DNA from: Heloderma charlesbogerti
Taxonomy: Eukaryota; Chordata; Lepidosauria; Squamata; Helodermatidae
DNA length: 64,000 bases
Direction of reading: 5' to 3'
Assembly (NCBI GenBank): GCA_026122225.1
Contig: JANEZZ010001408.1
Span: 170,613 to 234,612 of the forward strand
Positions 1 through 10,960 of this stretch are shown piece after piece. The notes beneath the pieces were generated by a model. That model had not been told where the DNA came from. It saw nothing but the letters and a program-made list of their open reading frames with translations, and did no database searches. The position numbers were made by a program, and so were the translations under genes. Positions within the stretch are counted from its first letter, which is position 1. Every line of letters begins with the position of its first letter.

Positions 1-824
1 GGATTCTATGGCCAACCTTGGTGAAGATTTGAACGAGAGGTAGAGCTGCGTGTCATCTGCATACTGATGACACTGCACCCCAAACCTCCTGATGATAGCC
101 CCCAGCGGCTTCACGGAGATGTTAAATAGCATCAGGGAGAGGATGGAACCCTGTGGCACCCTACAAGTGATCGGCCATGGGTCCGAAACCTCCTCTCCCA
201 GCGCTACCCTCTGGTACCTGCCGGAGAAGAAGGACCGGAACCACTGCAATACAGTGTCTCCAATGCCCAACCCCTCCAGGCGGTCCAGGAGGATACCGTG
301 GTCAACGGTATCAAAAGCCGCTGAGAGGTCGAGGAAAACAAGGAAGGAGCATTCACCCCTATCCAGAGCCCTCCTCATATCATCTACCAAGGCGACCAAG
401 GCTGTTTCTGTCCCATGCCCAGGCCTGAAGCCTGACTGAAATGGATCTAGATAATCAGCTTCTTCCAAGTGTGCCTTCAACTGCATCGCCACCACCCGCT
501 CAATCACCTTGCCCAAAAAAGGCAGATTCGAGACTGGGCGAAAGTTGTTCAGAACTTGGGGATCCAAGGAGGGCTTCTTTAAGAGCGGTCTTATTGCTGC
601 CTCCTCGAGGGCTGATGGCATCACTCCCTCCTCAAGGGAGGCGTTCACCACCAAAGCTATAAAAGCTTTGGGAGTGGCCGCAATCCGGCACTATATAGCA
701 CAGCAGGGGGAGGTCTCAAGGGGGTCGTCCCTTCCTGGAGGGTTGAAGGAGCCCTATCAACAGTGGGGGTGCTGCTGCGGGGGGCTGCAAAGGGAGCAGG
801 ACTAGGCGAAAATTGCTACCACCA
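1..824 (-). mobile_element. L2-clade LINE, cut by window edge (left arm)
   Basis: Mirror of the first 0.8 kb of the element at 44775-46510. The minus strand encodes the N-terminal RT motifs. The remainder would lie left of base 1 if the palindrome continues. Confidence 0.85.
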
Positions 825-1009
825 ACCCACTTTCTGCCAGTGTGAGTGCTCTGAGTGGAATTTGGCTCAGTGATGCTCCCGCTGGCGGAGTAAGAACTCT
901 GGATCCAACCCGAGATGTGGAAAGTAATATGCAGACCTGGAGCTAAGTGGGGGAACTCAGCTGTCCACAGTGCTTTTAACCAGCTTAGGCTAGTGCGCCA
1001 GCTGCAGCC

Positions 1010-1500
1010 CTATCTGGAGATGGCGGGCCTTGCCTCACAGGTCTGTGCACTCATGACAACCATTGCTACAACATGCTGTATGTGGGGCTGCCATTAAAGA
1101 CAGTTCGGAATCTGCCACTGGTGTGGAATGTCACCATCCAAGTGCTGGTGGACACAAGGCGGTCAGTCATGTGATGCCGATACTGCACCAACTGCAATGG
1201 TTGCTGGTTCATTTCTGAATCTGAGCCCAGTTTAAAGTGCTGGTATAAACCTTTAAAGCCTTAAGAGTTGGGGCCAAGTGATCTGAAGAACTGCCTTCAC
1301 CTGTACCACCTTACCCACACCAATTTGCCCGCACTCTGAGGTTATCGGCCAAGGCTTTCTTTTCTGTCTGCCTCTCAGAACAATCAGACTGGTGGGGCTT
1401 TTTTGGTGGTGGCACCACGCTTATGGCTCATGATTTATTTTAATGTTTCTATTTGGGTGGTTTGAGTCTTACTGTTTGATTTGTACAAGGTATTAAGGGT
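1010..1500 (+). mobile_element. L2 3' fragment, left arm
   Basis: Degraded L2 C-terminal coding sequence (CTGTATGTGGGGCTGCC region onward) and 3' UTR. It is interrupted at 1501 by a small DNA element; its tail resumes at 1934-2050 with AAGCCACCTTGAGAGGG and AATAAATAA-like sequence. Confidence 0.7.
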
Positions 1501-1933
1501 GCAATCCTATCGAGACAGACGTCAGCCTCCGAACTTGGAGGCTGAGGCCTATCCAATGCAGGTCGGGCATAGCATGGAGGGGATCCTCTCCTCCATCCTC
1601 CAGCCGCCCTGCCTGTGCACCCACACAATCTCACACATCTAGCTGGGGCTTTGGAGGGGTGAGTGGGAACAGGGCTCGAGACCCCATAGGAAGCAACATA
1701 AAGGGGCTTCTGCAGTCCCCTCCCCTCCCCCAAGAACGCCCCCTTTTCACCCTCTCTGTACTCCATTTTACAAGCACAGAGAGGCAGCTGCAGTGGTTCT
1801 CCCCACACAGACTACGAGGGGGTGGGGGCAGGGAACACGGTTTCTTGTCTCTGAGCACTGTCTACAAGCTTGGAACCAGTAAACCAAAAAATCCTATGGC
1901 CCTCTAGACAGCGTTTAGCAGCCATAAGATTGC
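1501..1933 (-). mobile_element. Hairpin-rich non-autonomous DNA element A, left arm
   Basis: 433 bp with ends GCAATCCTAT and ATAAGATTGC forming short terminal inverted repeats. It is GC-rich inside AT-rich surroundings. It is related, in opposite orientation, to the 436-bp element at 9525-9960. It is inserted in an L2 3' UTR. Superfamily not recognised. Confidence 0.6.
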
Positions 1934-2054
1934 TCTCGAAGTCATTAACTGGATTTTAATTGTGTATTATTGATGTATTCATTTTGTAAGCCACCTTGAG
2001 AGGGCTCTTTTGCCCTATTGAGGCCTGTAAGAATCCATAAATAAATGTCTGAAA

Positions 2055-2769
2055 TGGCTGGGTTGAGTAAGGCAATTTCATTGCTCTCCAGTTCATTGTT
2101 GCTGATCATGGATTGATGGTATGCTATTGTGCTTCCCTTTCATTGGTTTTACTCCCCTTTTGACATGCATTTTATAGAAGGTTTTAAGAACATGTGCTTG
2201 GGAGATGGTTCTGGTATTATTTATTTATACTACTTATATATCTCTTGTAATCACCTGGGGAAAGCTGAGGGGACTCCAGTTACAGGTAGAAGGAAGTATA
2301 ATGTGAGGGACTGACATGCCAGATGAGGAGAAGAACTACTAGACATCTTATGCCTATTGCCTCTTCTGGTTTCTGTGGTTGCCTTACTAGCTTGTCCTCT
2401 GGTCTGCTTGTGCTGTGGTTAAATGCCAGGTTGGTCAGTAAGAAGGTCTCCTTCATCCATTATTTAATTGTGAATGAGAAGGTTGATCTGGTATAACTGT
2501 ATAACTGAGAAGTTGGGTTGGGAAGCTGAGGGTGGGGGGAGTTAGTCTCTTCTAGATATGCTGCTCTGGGTACTCAGTTCAGCACCAGAATCAATTAGAG
2601 GGTTGGGGAGGGGAAGTTACTGTGGTCTGTCAGAATTCCATCTCTCTCCTCAAGCCTTCCAGTACACTCATGTGCTAATACAGATTGGTTTTGGTTGTCT
2701 GGAACAGAGCAAGGATTCTCCTGGTGAATTCCACACACCACTGCCCATCAATCCCTGAGCCTTAGCTGA
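2055..2769. other. No recognised feature
   Basis: About 700 bp (mirror 42830-43544) in which I see no coding signal or recognisable repeat. It is 3' of gene 1 and may include its downstream flank. Confidence 0.5.
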
Positions 2770-2990
2770 CAGAGGTGGTCCTGGTCTTGGTGTTGAGGAC
2801 CAACATAAAGGGGGTTCTGGGGGACCTCAACATCCATGACAAAGCAGCCATGTCCAGGGCACCTCAGGACTTCATGACCACCACAAAAACCGTGGGGTTG
2901 TTCCAGCATGTGACTGGCCCAACAGAGGTAGCAGCAGGTCACACTCCAGAGTCATTTTTTCTCTATTGGACAGGAGGATACTAAAGCAAG
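2770..2990 (+). mobile_element. L2 endonuclease-end fragment, left arm
   Basis: The plus strand reads GDLNIHDKA, then a DFM...VGLFQHVTGPT pattern and GHTPESFF. This is the C-terminal end of an L2 apurinic endonuclease domain. Isolated fragment with no RT beside it. Confidence 0.75.
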
Positions 2991-3016
2991 AAGGAGCAAA
3001 CCAAACTGTATTGAAT

Positions 3017-3059
3017 CTAATGGAATGCTACTGCAGACATGGCTTGCAGCCACAAAGAA

Positions 3060-3095
<36 letters not shown>

Positions 3096-3220
3096 GTAGA
3101 ATGGACACAGAGAACAGCATACACAAACACACAAAAGAAAGCACAGGAACATACTAAGGCAACAAAGGGCAAACCAAACTGTACTGATGTAACCCAACAG
3201 AGCACTGTTGTGGACATAGC
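3017..3220 (-). CDS. Secretoglobin-like gene 1L, candidate exon 3
   Basis: Mirror of 42379-42582. It has the same missing stop after the cysteine codon and the same read-through into the tetranucleotide repeat, nine AGAC units on the plus strand at 3060-3095. The identical repeat number in both arms is notable because such tracts mutate fast. Confidence 0.48.
3060..3095. repeat. (AGAC)9 microsatellite, left arm
   Basis: Nine units, lying inside the read-through part of candidate exon 3 of gene 1L. Confidence 0.97.
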
Positions 3221-4390
3221 CTAAAAGAAACAAAGAGAGCTTAGCTATTTTTGATAGCTTCATATCCCCACTGGTGAAAAAAAGTAAAACATGAATAGAA
3301 TGGAATATACTGAACCAGTCAACAGATCTCACAATAAAAGTAAAACATGAAAACCCACTCATTTCCTATTTGTTTATTAAGAGAACAGTAAGTGAATTGA
3401 AAGAAGTATTTGGACATTCAAAATCTTGAAAACAGGATCATTTTTTAAAGTAATAAATGTTGAAGCAAATCATCTGATATATTTCTACAGGATGAAGATC
3501 AACACAAGGGAATCACATTCACAACCAATCAACAGCTTAAACGATCATCGTGGGTTCCTTAAAGCTCAAGAGGCACTAGTCCTTGTGCACACTTCAGCAG
3601 GATATTTTTCTGAAAGAGAGATTGCCAGTAAATAAGTATGAGTTGTACTGTATTAGTACATATGAGGCCTGGATAAAACATAGCTGTGAATAAACCTGTC
3701 ACATGTCACAGTGTGAACTCTGCATAGGTCACGTCTAGATTGGTCTAATCGTAGGAACCGTATGCACTTATGCAATGTCAGTGTGTGAGACGTTTCACCC
3801 TACACTACCACTCCACACCCTGACACACACACAGTGGTTCATGTAGGTGAATGTGACTTTTCTTCTCAGTGTTCATGTGCTAAGTGTAAAACTGCACACA
3901 TCTTTCCAACCCCAGAAAAAACATTCATATCCTTATATCGTAAGGACAGGACAACATGTGATCTTACAACATAGTGGATGTGATTCTATCACACAACTAT
4001 ATTACCTCAACCACGGTGAAGCCATGTGGCGGTGGTGTTTTTTCTAACACTGACCAAGTCCAGATCCAACCCATTGTTCTTGAGGTGGAGTGAGGAGATA
4101 CAGAGGTTCTAACCATGGTTTTTGCTCTTTTGTAGTTTATTCACACATGTATGCCACCACTTTATGCTGAAGTCATGAAGTGATAAGTAGGCATGTGTCA
4201 ATGAGCCCTCAGTGTTTGATGGTGGAACATTTGAAACGTGTTTCTGTGGTGTGAGGTGTTTGCTCTGTGATAGTTGCTCAGTCATACCGGTCCTTCCTTG
4301 GTGTGACGAATATGAATGGGCAAATTCACTCTTAGTTTGCCCCAACTCAGTAAATGCTCTTCACCCTCACCCAGCAAAAAGCACACTTAC

Positions 4391-4581
4391 AAACACTTTG
4401 GCATTCTCCAGTTGGACTGATATTGGGAGTCCAAGTACACATTGCTTCAAGTCAGATGTAGCTTGCTTCATTCTGAGTGTGGTTGCAAAAGGCTCAATCC
4501 CCTTCATGAAGTCATCATATGAGCCAACGAGGAATTTGGTGAGAAGTTCAATGAGAATAGGGCAGGAATCAGCAGGAGTAA
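4391..4581 (-). CDS. Secretoglobin-like gene 1L, exon 2
   Basis: Mirror of 41018-41208: same TTCCAG acceptor, 191-nt length, GTAAGT donor and both family cysteines. No difference between the two arms was seen in this exon. Intron 2 (3221-4390) contains no recognised gene; it is AT-rich unique-looking sequence. Confidence 0.8.
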
Positions 4582-4660
4582 CTGGAATGCAAATGTTTAG
4601 AATAGGGGGTCAGCATTTGCACATCCACATGCATAAAAGCCTTCACTAGAAACTCAGCCA

Positions 4661-5125
4661 GTGTTGGAACAACTTAGTCCATCCAGCCCCTGCCATGTGC
4701 CTTGCCTCCTGAATCTTGCCCTGTGATTGATGCTCTGTTTACTGACCTTCTGGACTGCCTAATGACCCTGCCTCTGGACTGTGTAATGTACCAGACTGAT
4801 TTACTGTGTTTGAGCTCTTGCTTGTTACCTTGACTACTCCTGCTGCGGCCTGATCCTCACTGCCTACCTGCCTGCCTGCGTTCTGACCTCTGCCTGGATT
4901 TTGACCACTCCTGCCTTAGCCGAAGCCTCCTTGGCCTGAAACCTGTGTGCTTGACCATTTGCTTGCCAACTTGACTATTCTATTGCATCACTCCCTGTAT
5001 TTGCTTACAAACAGCCAAGACTCAATCTAGAGCAGGGCAGTAGGTCAATAAACAGAGCATCAATCACAGGGCACAGTTCAGGAGATAAGGTACATGGCAG
5101 AGGCTGGATTGTTGTTCCAACACTG
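4661..5125. repeat. Element with ~95-bp inverted ends, left arm
   Basis: Starts TGTTGGAACAAC and ends GTTGTTCCAACA. The ends remain complementary for about 95 bp with mismatches, around a 280-bp middle. It lies in intron 1 of gene 1L just beyond exon 2. It could be a fold-back transposon or two facing LTR pieces; a polyadenylation-like AATAAA sits at 5048-5053. Confidence 0.6.
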
Positions 5126-5513
5126 GATGGGTTTCTGGTGTAGGCTCTTAAGCCCAAACCCAGCTGGACCCCACCCAGAGCTCAGCTGCAGCAATCAGAG
5201 CTGCTTTTCCAGAGCCTACTCCTGAGGAGTCCCTTTTTCCTAGGAAGACCTTTTCTGGATGCAAGCACCCCTTTCCACAGAATACCTACTAGCCTGTCAT
5301 TTGAGGCGATGACGCTCTCAGGGATCAGGGGGTGACTCAGCCTCTGCCTCAGAGGCAGAGTCCTTTTCTCCTGAGAGGAATGGCTCTGCAACCATTTCCT
5401 CTGAGTGTTCAGGCTCCTGTGGGTCTGGTGGCAGTCCCTGGTCTGGGGTACCCTGGGCTTCTGGGGCCTCTAGCTCCTCCTCTGAGGAGGACTCCTCCAG
5501 TCGGGGCATGACA
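5126..5513 (-). mobile_element. Possible solo LTR or LTR fragment with coding start, left arm
   Basis: On the minus strand it starts TGTCATGCCCC and opens a 63-codon frame (5509-5318) rich in Glu, Ser and Pro (LEESSSEEELEAPEAQG). This resembles the acidic stretch encoded at the start of the chromovirus LTR in this window, but the sequence differs. No internal region or second LTR is present. The outer limit is uncertain because it abuts the inverted-end element. Confidence 0.45.
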
Positions 5514-5613
5514 TAGAATCATAGAATCATAGTATAGTAGGGTTGGAAGGGGCCTAAAAGGCCATCGAGTCCAACCCCCTGCTCAGTGCAGGAATCCAAG
5601 TCAGAGCATCCCT
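5514..5613 (-). mobile_element. CR1 3' end, left arm
   Basis: The minus strand carries the conserved CR1 tail GGGGGTTGGACTCGATGGCC and ends in ATTCTATG octamers. Only the last 100 bp are present. Confidence 0.88.
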
Positions 5614-6017
5614 GAATATGCAAACCAAAGAGATGAAGGTGGGATCCAAGTATAAAACCAATAATAAATAAAAACAATAGTAGAAACACACATTAAAAAT
5701 AACATCCTGTATAAACAATTGAACATGACATACTTAACAGGGGTTCAGTCTCCCAAATTAAAAGCTCTCCTAATCGATACATCACTTGAGACATTTTGTT
5801 CAATGGCCACCTTTCAGAAACAATGGCCATGCCATGATCCAACAGAGTTATGGACATTGATTGAAATAGGGAAATTAAGCATATGCTTAATTTTCTCCAG
5901 TTGAAATCAGTGGGAAATTGCAGGCAAGTATCAAATCTAATTTTGGCTGAATTGTGCCCAATATGATTCCCCTGTGATATCAGCCAAGGAATCAGATACT
6001 TCAACAGTCACTCAAGA

Positions 6018-6150
6018 ACATAAGAAGAGCCATGTTGCATCAGATCAAGGGTCCATTGAGTCCAGCATTCCATTCACACAGTGGCCAACCAGCTGCCCAC
6101 CGGAAACCGACAAGGAGGACATGAGTGCAACAGCACCCTCTACTTGGGTT
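6018..6150 (-). repeat. Reptile interspersed repeat (GGTCCATT... type), left arm
   Basis: Contains the motif GTCCAGCATTCCATTCACAC and neighbouring GAACATAAGAAGAGCC. The same repeat occurs in the other orientation at 58851-58932. It is a common dispersed reptile sequence; I cannot assign the family with certainty. Mirror at 39449-39581. Confidence 0.6.
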
Positions 6151-6599
6151 TCCCAACAACCAGCATACAATCAGTTTCATGAGATGATCCTGTGTTCTAG
6201 TATTATGAGAGAGGGGAAAATATACCTCCTATCCACTTTCTCCACGCCATGCATAATTTTGTACACCTCTATCACATCTAGGGATGTCGCAAGTGCCTGG
6301 CTGGGTCTGGAAGCCCAGAGGTCTCCCCTCAGTCTTCCCCCGTGGGCCCCACTCACTGAGCCCCAGGGTTCAGAGAGTTGCTGGTGCCTGCCTCAAGCCT
6401 TCATGGGCTCCTTGCAAGAAAGGGAGAGAGCACAGTTGGTAGGTGACTCCTGCCCTCATGCCTGTCAAGCCTGCATGGTCTCCTTCTCTGGTTCTTCTTC
6501 CCTCCTTGCAAGCGGCAACAGGGACTCTGGCCGGCTCATGCAGCGGTCCAACTGCCTCCTTAAGCTGGTTTTTTGCTACTGATATATGTAGGTTCGCCT

Positions 6600-6802
6600 G
6601 GCACCTCCATGGTATTCCTTCCAGCACCAGTTGAAGACCTTTTTATTTTCCCAGGCATTTTAGCATTTTAGCTTCCTAGACTTTTAGCTTTGCTGTTTAA
6701 AATCTGTACTTTAAATCTCTGCATTGCTGCTAGGTTTTACTCTGGTTTTATTCTGGTTGTGTTGTTATATTGTGGTTTTAATGTTTTTATATTTTATATT
6801 GA
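6600..6802 (+). mobile_element. L2 3' UTR fragment, left arm
   Basis: A short L2 C-terminal coding remnant (GAAGACCTTTTTATTTTCCC) followed by the T-rich L2 tail. In intron 1 of gene 1L. Next to it, 6803-6875 carries a small repeat with CTGGGAGTTGTAGAAC, also seen at 62515-62580. Confidence 0.6.
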
Positions 6803-7050
6803 CTGGCTGGGGTATGCTGGGAGTTGTAGAACTTTTTTCTGTCTAAACATGCATAGAATTGCGTCCTTAGTGCTGGGCATGCCCTGGAGGATAACGACAT
6901 CATTTAAAGGGCCCACAAACTTTCGTGAGTGAGCAATCTCAATAGGTGGATAAAAGCTCTGTGTGAAGAAGGCATTTATATCCAGAGATGTAAGATTTTG
7001 CAGGGCTCCCAACCTGGGATTAAGCTCCAACCTGTAAGTTTGTAAAGGGT

Positions 7051-7089
7051 TATATATCCCAGAAAGGGAAACCCTTTCTGGGATATATA
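7051..7089. repeat. Perfect 18-bp hairpin, left arm
   Basis: Stem 7051-7068 (TATATATCCCAGAAAGGG) pairs perfectly with 7072-7089 around a 3-nt AAA loop. In intron 1 of gene 1L, 125 bp beyond the module edge. Confidence 0.95.
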
Positions 7090-7682
7090 GCCCCTTTTGT
7101 TTTGTCTTAGGTTTTGCTTCCACTGATGACGTATCAGTTTACATAATGATCTGAATGAATTTAAGAAATCAGTACATCAGTAACTAGCACTTACCTTCTC
7201 CTTGCACAGATGCATAACTCACTTGTCTGCTTAACTTTTTACCTTGATGCTTTGCCACTTAGGCTGAGATGCTTTGTCACAGGGGCTCCTCGTGCTTGGT
7301 GAGCGAAGCAAGCGGAACTTACTTGAGCAGTGCTTTGGATCCGAACCATAACGTGTAGCCCAGCCTTCCGCAACCTGGTGCCCTCTAGCAGTGTTGGACT
7401 GAAAAATCCCAGAATTCCCAGCCAACATGGCCATGCCCGGGTTGTGGAAGGCTGGTGTAGCTCATGAAATGACCTCTGTGCTATCTTCAGAAAGTTATTC
7501 CACACTGATTTGAGCAGCGTGGTACCTACAGTTTACAAATGTTAGGTGTTTAATAGAAAGGGTGTCTAGTACTATGCTGCCCACTTGTGGAACCCTTTTA
7601 TATGGAGGAGTGTACACTTCCCCAAATGGTCCGGTGAGTTCAGGAAGTATCATTTCTCTGAATAATGTGCTAAGCAACTCAC

Positions 7683-7737
7683 CTGAATAGCAGCAAATCA
7701 CCAGGGTGACTAGCAGAAGGCCAGTGGTCAGCTTCAT
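7683..7737 (-). CDS. Secretoglobin-like gene 1L, exon 1
   Basis: Minus-strand mirror of 37862-37916 with an identical signal-peptide sequence and donor site. Its TATA box is at 7811-7820. Exon 2 follows at 4581-4391 and candidate exon 3 at 3220-3017, so this arm has its own complete gene. If the palindrome is real, the genome carries two identical genes in divergent orientation about 30 kb apart. If it is an assembly fold-back, there is only one. Confidence 0.8.
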
Positions 7738-7999
7738 GGTGGAGGTGGTTGTCTACTGCGTACCAGATGGCAACAGGCAATGGACTTTCTTTGGAAACCA
7801 CGAACCAAACTTATATATGTGAGGCTGCTGGTTGTCTTCCACCCAATTGAGCCTATGCCAGTTTGCATAAATCCTTGAGAAATGTAATCCAAGCCATGTT
7901 TGCCCATGGAGTGGACCCCAAGAGGGGAACATGCAAATATGACTCGGTTCCTCTTTCCATGAGATTGGAGTGGTTCAAAGAATTTAGGCCCACTTGTTC
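7738..7999 (-). promoter_or_regulatory. Secretoglobin gene 1L promoter
   Basis: Mirror of 37600-37861, with TATA at 7811-7820 and the octamer-like site at 7931-7938 on the minus strand. No arm difference was seen. Confidence 0.62.
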
Positions 8000-8394
8000 C
8001 TGTTAAGCACAAACACAGGATAATGAGAAAAAATGTTGTTCATAAAAAGCAAATCATGTGTTTTCGGCTGAATTGATCCATACACTTCCCTTTTGCTGGC
8101 TGGTATCACAGAGACCTGGCTGGGTGAGACTGGGGGAGTAAATCTCTCCCAGTTTTGCTCACCTGGAGTCTTTTTGCTGCAGAAATACACAAATGTTCCC
8201 CTGTCCGACCTCTCACAATAAAACAGAAAGTTAATGCATAAGAAACCAGTAGATAGCAAAGAACTCCAATGTTAACATGAGTAAATATTATTGTTAAAAT
8301 GCTTAATAATTGCTTTTTGCCCGAAAGGGCCTCCAAGGCAATATGAAACCACAAAACTGTTTAATGAAACAGACCAAAACTACCTTTAAAACAA

Positions 8395-8760
8395 ACAGGA
8401 AAGCAAATTAATCCCATCTTAAAACCCATCAAAAGCCAAAGGGAGCAGAATAGTTACTGCAGCCTGCCTAAAGTTAGGCAGTCATGGGGCCAATATGAGG
8501 GAATACTCTCTTAGGGGGAGAATTCCACAGTTGGGTTGTTGACACAGAAAATGTCCTGTCCCGTGAACCAGCCAACCAAACCTCTCCTGTGGTGGGACAT
8601 TCAAGAGGGCCTCTGAAGAAAATCGTAGGTACAGTCAGGTTGTTGGGCAGGAGGCCATCTTAGTAGACAAAAGCAATCTGGCTGCCCACATTTTGCACCA
8701 GCTGCAGTTTCCAAACACCCTTCAAGGGCAGCCCCACATAGAGTACATTGGGAGATGGTT
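8395..8760 (-). mobile_element. L2 fragment, outer left module (with deletion)
   Basis: The minus strand shows degraded L2 C-terminal coding sequence (VWKLQLVQNV-like). It lacks about 124 bp near 8664 that the inner module retains at about 21190-21320. It lies head-to-head with the plus-strand L2 at 8995. Confidence 0.7.
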
Positions 8761-8994
8761 AACGCATTGATCATTGTGGCCAGATCCACCTTTGCCGGGA
8801 AGGGGCACAACTGGCACAGCAGTCAAAGGCACTCCTGGCCACAGCACCCACCTAAACCTCCAGGAGTAACGCCAGCTCCAGAAGCTGCATCCCTGATCCT
8901 TTAGAGGAAGTGGAGCCCCCACTCGGAGCAGGCTGTACCCCGGTCTTGGAACAGGAATACCGAGTCTCATGGTGTATATCCACAATCTGGATAT

Positions 8995-9524
8995 ACACCA
9001 TGATTACTGCAACGGCCACGGTGTGTGTGTGTGGGGGGGCTGCCCTTGAGGCTGGTCCGGAAGCTGGAGCTAGTGCAGAATGCAGCAGCTTGGCTGTTGT
9101 CAGGAGCTGCCCCTTTTCAGCATGTAACTCCTTTCCTGAGGGAACTGCACTGGCTGCCTATCCGCTACCGGGCCAGGCTTAAGGTATTAGTACTAGTGTA
9201 CAAAGCCCTAAACAACTTGGGACCGGTATACCTGAGAGAGTGCCTTCTTCCTTACCAACCTGCCTGGTCAATGAGGTCATTGGAGGGCTTGCTCCTGCTG
9301 CTTCCACATGGACCTATGGCCCGGTTGGAGTCCACCAGGAAGAGAGCCTTCAGTGTGGTGGCCCCCTCCCTGTGGAACTCCCTGCCTTTGGAGGTCAGGC
9401 AGGCGCCAACGTTGTGCTGCTTTTGGCGCCTCCTGGAGACGCTGTTATTCTGAGAGGCTTTGCCTGAGTGACCAGCCGCGGTTTATTATGTTCAGAATCT
9501 GTTCTTTTAAAATGTTGGGAGGGA
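8995..9524 (+). mobile_element. L2 C-terminal fragment, outer left module
   Basis: A 142-codon frame (9025-9453) gives the L2 C-terminal block: LVQNAAAWLLSG, ELHWLPIRYRARLKV, RAFSVVAPSLWNSLP. Its junction with the inverted L2 is a 13-bp hairpin, ATGGTGTATATCC against GGATATACACCAT (about 8969-9001). Arm difference at 9059 (Arg here, Gln in the mirror). Confidence 0.8.
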
Positions 9525-9960
9525 GCAATCCTATGGCCGCTAGTCAGCGACTAGACGGGCATAGGATATCTGGTTGTCCAGGAACCAACCTCAGAGCCCG
9601 TGCTCCGAGGTTGGTTCCTGGAGAACCGCCCCCCCTGCGCTGCCTCGCAAGCAGTGCAGAACAGCTCTGCACCCCATGTTCGGAAGAGGAGTGCGGAGCA
9701 GCCAAAACGGGGCATTCCGGGGGGCGTTCTGGGGTGGGGGAGGCGGAAATGCCGGTACGATACATCCTACGTGTTGTCCGGCAGCCTCCTCCCCTACTCC
9801 GCCTTCCTGCAGCTAGACAGCCGCAGTTGGCTGTCTAGCTGCAAATGCAGGGCAGGAGAAGCGCGGAGGGAATGATCCCCTCTGTGCTTCTCCTGCCGTG
9901 CGTTGGATAGGTGGTCACCTCTGAGTTTGGAGGCGGCCGCCTATCCCCATAGGATTGTGC
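9525..9960 (+). mobile_element. Hairpin-rich non-autonomous DNA element B, outer left
   Basis: 436 bp, ends GCAATCCTATGG and CCATAGGATTGTGC, inserted in the L2 3' UTR whose tail resumes at 9961-10065. Two strong internal hairpins: a 13-bp stem 9580-9592 with 9607-9619, and a 15-bp stem 9808-9822 with 9829-9843. CpG-rich. No coding capacity. Related to the element at 1501-1933. Confidence 0.7.
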
Positions 9961-10336
9961 CCTTAATTGTTTTAATTATGGGACTTTATTCTTTTATCTT
10001 GCTGTTCACCGCTCCGTAATCTTTTATGTGGAGTGGTATATAAATATTGTTAATAAATAAATAAATATGCTCAACACCTGTATGCCTGAGTCAAAGAAGA
10101 ATTTTATTTATATATAGGCTTACAATCTCTAATTGAATAGAGGGAGAAAACAGAGCAAGGGATAGAAGGGAAGGCAGGAGTAAGCGGGGGGGGGGATTTG
10201 TGACATCACATGCCATTACATTGTAGGCCAGGTTTGCACAACACGACAACACACCATGGGTAATCATCCATGGTGGGTTGTCCTGACATCCAAACTTGGC
10301 ATGGTTTCCACATGGCGGCTTATTTTCTGACTTGGA

Positions 10337-10420
10337 TTCCTGCATTGAGCAGGGGGTTGGACTCGATGGTCTTGTAGGCCCCTTCCAACCCTACTATTCT
10401 ATGATTCTATGATTCCACAA
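10337..10420 (+). mobile_element. CR1 3' end in outer left module
   Basis: CR1 tail GGGGGTTGGACTCGATGG with ATTCTATG octamers at the end. Copies at 19438-19517 (minus), 26081-26160 (plus) and 35178-35261 (minus). Beside each copy is a CAGACGACACAACAAGCC fold-back repeat. Confidence 0.85.
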
Positions 10421-10734
10421 ACAAGCCACCCTGAGAACATATGGCTTGTTGTTGGGTTGTTCAGAATGGCTTATTTTCAGGGTGGCTTGTTGTGTCGTCT
10501 GAACCCACCAGGGCAACTTTCATTGTGGGTTGTCAGGAAAGCATAAATAAATATGCTCAACACCTGTATGCCTGAATCAAAGAAGGACTTTATTTATATA
10601 TAGGCTTGCAATCTCTAATTGAATAGAGGGGAAAAACAGAGCAAAGGGAGAGAGGAAGGCAGGAGTAAGCGGGGGGGGGGTTGTCTGTGACATCACATGT
10701 CATTACATTGTCAGCCAGGTTGAGTCTATGCCAG

Positions 10735-10960
10735 TTTGCATAAATCCTTGAGAAATGTAATCCAGCCATGTTTGCCCATGAAGTGGACCCCAAGAGGGGA
10801 ACATGGAAGTATAACTCTCTGTTCCTCTTTCCATGAGATTCGAGTGGATGAAAGAATTTAGGCCCACTTGTTCCTGTTAAGCACAAACACAAGATAACAA
10901 GAAAAAATGTTGTCCATGAAATGTAGATCATGTGTTCTCGGTTGAATTGATCCATACTGT
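10735..10960 (-). promoter_or_regulatory. Truncated third promoter copy, left arm
   Basis: Read on the minus strand this matches the distal part of the gene 1 promoter (positions equivalent to 7855-8085) but stops before the TATA box. There it joins repeat sequence that also occurs near 10190. No exon 1 follows. It lies in the spacer between the two modules and marks an additional, older partial duplication. Confidence 0.7.

Larger units (their letters stand above)
7176..10540 (-). repeat. Promoter/exon-1 module, outer left copy
   Basis: This 3.4-kb block contains, read on the minus strand, a tail of CR1 and L2 repeats, an L2 pair in inverted orientation, the secretoglobin promoter, exon 1 and about 500 bp of intron 1. 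It matches 19312-22796 in inverted orientation with scattered substitutions. It lacks a segment of about 124 bp inside the minus-strand L2 near 8664 that the inner copy retains. Confidence 0.9.

Noticed and set aside
3039..3224. Frames with QTDRQTD repeats
   Set aside because: Antisense translation of the AGAC microsatellite.
7495..7737. 80-residue frame starting at the secretoglobin ATG and reading through the donor site, present in all four copies
   Set aside because: The splice donor is strong, and the frame's conservation is explained by recent duplication. The paralogous gene 3 frame after the donor is unrelated and shorter.
9308..9838. 176-codon frame across L2 and element B
   Set aside because: It joins an alternative frame of the L2 C-terminus to the inserted DNA element; an overlapping frame matches L2 properly.
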